From contig NZ_KI912105.1 of assembly GCF_000517065.1 (NCBI RefSeq), forward strand, positions 2,552,820 through 2,616,819: a DNA stretch of 64,000 bases, given 5' to 3'. Position 1 is the stretch's first letter. Each line of letters begins with the position of its first letter. The notes below the pieces were generated by a model. That model worked only from the letters and a program-made list of their open reading frames with translations, was not told the origin of the DNA and did no database searches. The translations under genes were made by a program, and so were the position numbers. Shown here one piece after another: positions 62,976 to 64,000 of this stretch. This stretch comes from Alkaliflexus imshenetskii DSM 15055 (GTDB lineage: Bacteria > Bacteroidota > Bacteroidia > Bacteroidales > Marinilabiliaceae).

Positions 62976-62989
62976 GGGGTTGCAGCCCC
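62976..62989 (+). promoter_or_regulatory. Short GC-rich hairpin before the terminal lipoprotein gene
   Basis: GGGGT, loop TGCA, GCCCC: four G-C pairs plus one wobble, 18 bases before ATG 63007. Its GGGG could alternatively pair with CCCC at 62936-62939, and that CCCC can pair with GGGG at 62914-62917. Such competing pairs could form a switch, or be chance in GC-rich patches. Confidence 0.3.
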
Positions 62990-63006
62990 ACTAATTTTAC
63001 AAAGTT

Positions 63007-64000
63007 ATGAAGAAATTTAATTTATTGATTTTATTGGGAGTATTTATTTTTGTTGGGTGTAGTGATAATGAGCTGGATAATAATTTTAATCATGAGAATC
63101 CTGATTTTGAAGAGGTAGTTGATACAGAAAAACATTTGGTGGAATTTGCCAAAGTATTATCGAAAGCAGTGCACGAAAGAAAAGATGTACGTGAGTTTTT
63201 GAAAAATGAAGCTCTTAAGCAGTTTGATTGTAACTACAATGTGTTGTATTATTTGGTGAGTGATGAATTAATCGGGGATGAGTCTTTTAGAGACATTTTA
63301 ATATCTTATTCTTCGGAAGAAGTTATTGATCAAGTTGAGAGAAATGTGCCGTTATTGAATATTTTAATTCCTGAGCTTCATTTTTTTGAAGTCTTCCCGG
63401 AAGAGTTAGATATTGAAGATGACGAAACACCTGTGGCGGTAATAAGAGAATTGGTTAATACTCTTTATTTTAATGGAGATGCAGAAATTGATTTAAAAAA
63501 GGATATAATTCCTGATTTTCATGTTTTTGTTGTTAATCAAAATAAACACGTGAAAATTCCTAAACAAGACCTTAAAAGTGGAGGAGTAAAAAGCATTGAA
63601 TTTAAATCTCCAAACTTTGATGGTCGAAACGTAAGTAATGGTAATCCTATTTTGAAATCTTCAACTAACCGAGTTGATGTTTTAGGATCCAGAGCCATTG
63701 ACTCGTGGAATCATTTTTATGCAAATGATGGAAGTATAAGACAAAAGGCTTTTCAAAGAGATTTTATCTATTATGGTCTTACGCCGAACAATAGGACTGG
63801 TAATTTTGATCACTCAATTAGTGAATACATTTGCTATTTTGAAGTACCTCCATCCACATATCAGCGTTTTGTAGATTCGACAGATCCTGATCATAGAAAT
63901 GGTGATGGATGGAGAACGGAAACAAGTCCTGAGACTGATTTAGACGTTATATATGATAAAATCTGGGGTCAAAATTATTTCGTTTTCAGGTTTGATGTAA
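63007..64000 (+). CDS. Unrecognised AT-rich lipoprotein, running off the window end
   Basis: The frame is open from ATG 63007 to the end of the window (331 codons, no stop). The product begins MKKFNLLILLGVFIFVGCSD, a lipoprotein signal with Cys18 as the modified residue. The next 110 residues are acidic and look helical (KHLVEFAKVLSKAVHERKDVREFL), followed by a region rich in Asp, Asn and Phe. No domain is recognised; short runs such as TPNNRTGNFDHS suggest a beta-rich, ligand-binding or cell-surface part. Codon third positions are much more A/T-rich than in trpEGD. It may be an acquired accessory gene; a toxin, enzyme or adhesin role cannot be told. Confidence 0.75.
   Translation, partial: MKKFNLLILLGVFIFVGCSDNELDNNFNHENPDFEEVVDTEKHLVEFAKVLSKAVHERKDVREFLKNEALKQFDCNYNVLYYLVSDELIGDESFRDILISYSSEEVIDQVERNVPLLNILIPELHFFEVFPEELDIEDDETPVAVIRELVNTLYFNGDAEIDLKKDIIPDFHVFVVNQNKHVKIPKQDLKSGGVKSIEFKSPNFDGRNVSNGNPILKSSTNRVDVLGSRAIDSWNHFYANDGSIRQKAFQRDFIYYGLTPNNRTGNFDHSISEYICYFEVPPSTYQRFVDSTDPDHRNGDGWRTETSPETDLDVIYDKIWGQNYFVFRFDV

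Larger units (their letters stand above)
62364..63006. other. 643-bp structured intergenic region between trpD and a lipoprotein gene
   Basis: No long frame. It contains an 11-bp perfect inverted repeat (TGCACAATGAA at 62433-62443, complement at 62570-62580), a -7 box TATTTTTG at 62594-62601 with weak ATTG at 62573, a hairpin-like GGGG/CCCC element around 62680, a 26-codon frame at 62884-62964, an inverted repeat CGTCCG/CGGACG (62929-62934, 62951-62956) and a GGGGT-TGCA-GCCCC hairpin at 62976-62989. Together they look like the control region of the downstream gene plus 3' trailer of the trp transcript. Confidence 0.4.

Overview
The window is a chromosomal segment of a member of the Bacteroidota. 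The evidence is the mutY-ssb-gldE-gldD cluster followed by a phosphopantetheinyl transferase, a protein with a T9SS type-B sorting domain, Bacteroidota-restricted families (DUF4290 before murA, DUF4924, DUF5686, group-II GGGP synthase), and many promoter boxes of the Bacteroidota sigma type (-33 TTTG, 19-21 bp, -7 TAnnTTTG). Starts rarely have a Shine-Dalgarno sequence. HydF implies [FeFe]-hydrogenase maturation, so fermentative or H2-linked metabolism is likely. OxyR and an Rrf2/RIC pair point to occasional oxidative and nitrosative stress. I cannot name the genus; a gliding-type anaerobe or facultative anaerobe fits (inference). I saw no rRNA, tRNA, CRISPR array, insertion sequence or phage gene.

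Layout. 0-10.4 kb: an unknown gene, hydF and an MFS exporter in one operon; a secreted PD40 propeller protein; an NtrC-like regulator without a DNA-binding domain, Ppx/GppA and a NatAB-like ABC exporter; and the Rrf2-RIC nitrosative-stress pair. 10.7-15 kb: an HD phosphohydrolase with a C_GCAxxG_C_C redox protein, an orphan membrane protein, and a CPA2 antiporter. 15-22.3 kb: RNase G, a 30-aa mS38-like ribosomal protein, HU, mutY-ssb-gldE-gldD-PPTase and GGGP synthase. 22.3-31.5 kb: a short lipoprotein, a degenerate PafA-like phosphatase, an aminotransferase, a DUF5686 outer-membrane protein and valS. 31.5-40.3 kb: grpE-dnaJ-oxyR, a two-gene TlpA operon in which one copy has lost its cysteines, DUF4290-murA (Asp at the catalytic Cys position) and a UvrD helicase. 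40.6-51.9 kb: a T9SS cargo protein, an exonuclease, udk, lysC-lysA, manA, engB, prs, rplY, pth, hslR and DUF4924. 51.9-64 kb: a DCC protein, tandem OmpA-family proteins, dsbD, an esterase, trpL-trpE-trpG-trpD, and an AT-rich unrecognised lipoprotein running off the end.

Most of the window is ordinary housekeeping. The best regulatory finding is a complete tryptophan attenuator before trpE: leader peptide with three tandem Trp codons, antiterminator, and a 16-bp terminator. Other points of interest are a perfect 13-bp inverted repeat over the lysC promoter region, three proteins that keep their fold motifs but have lost or changed catalytic residues, and a structured, possibly acquired region after trpD. 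I did not find a convincing undescribed multi-gene system.
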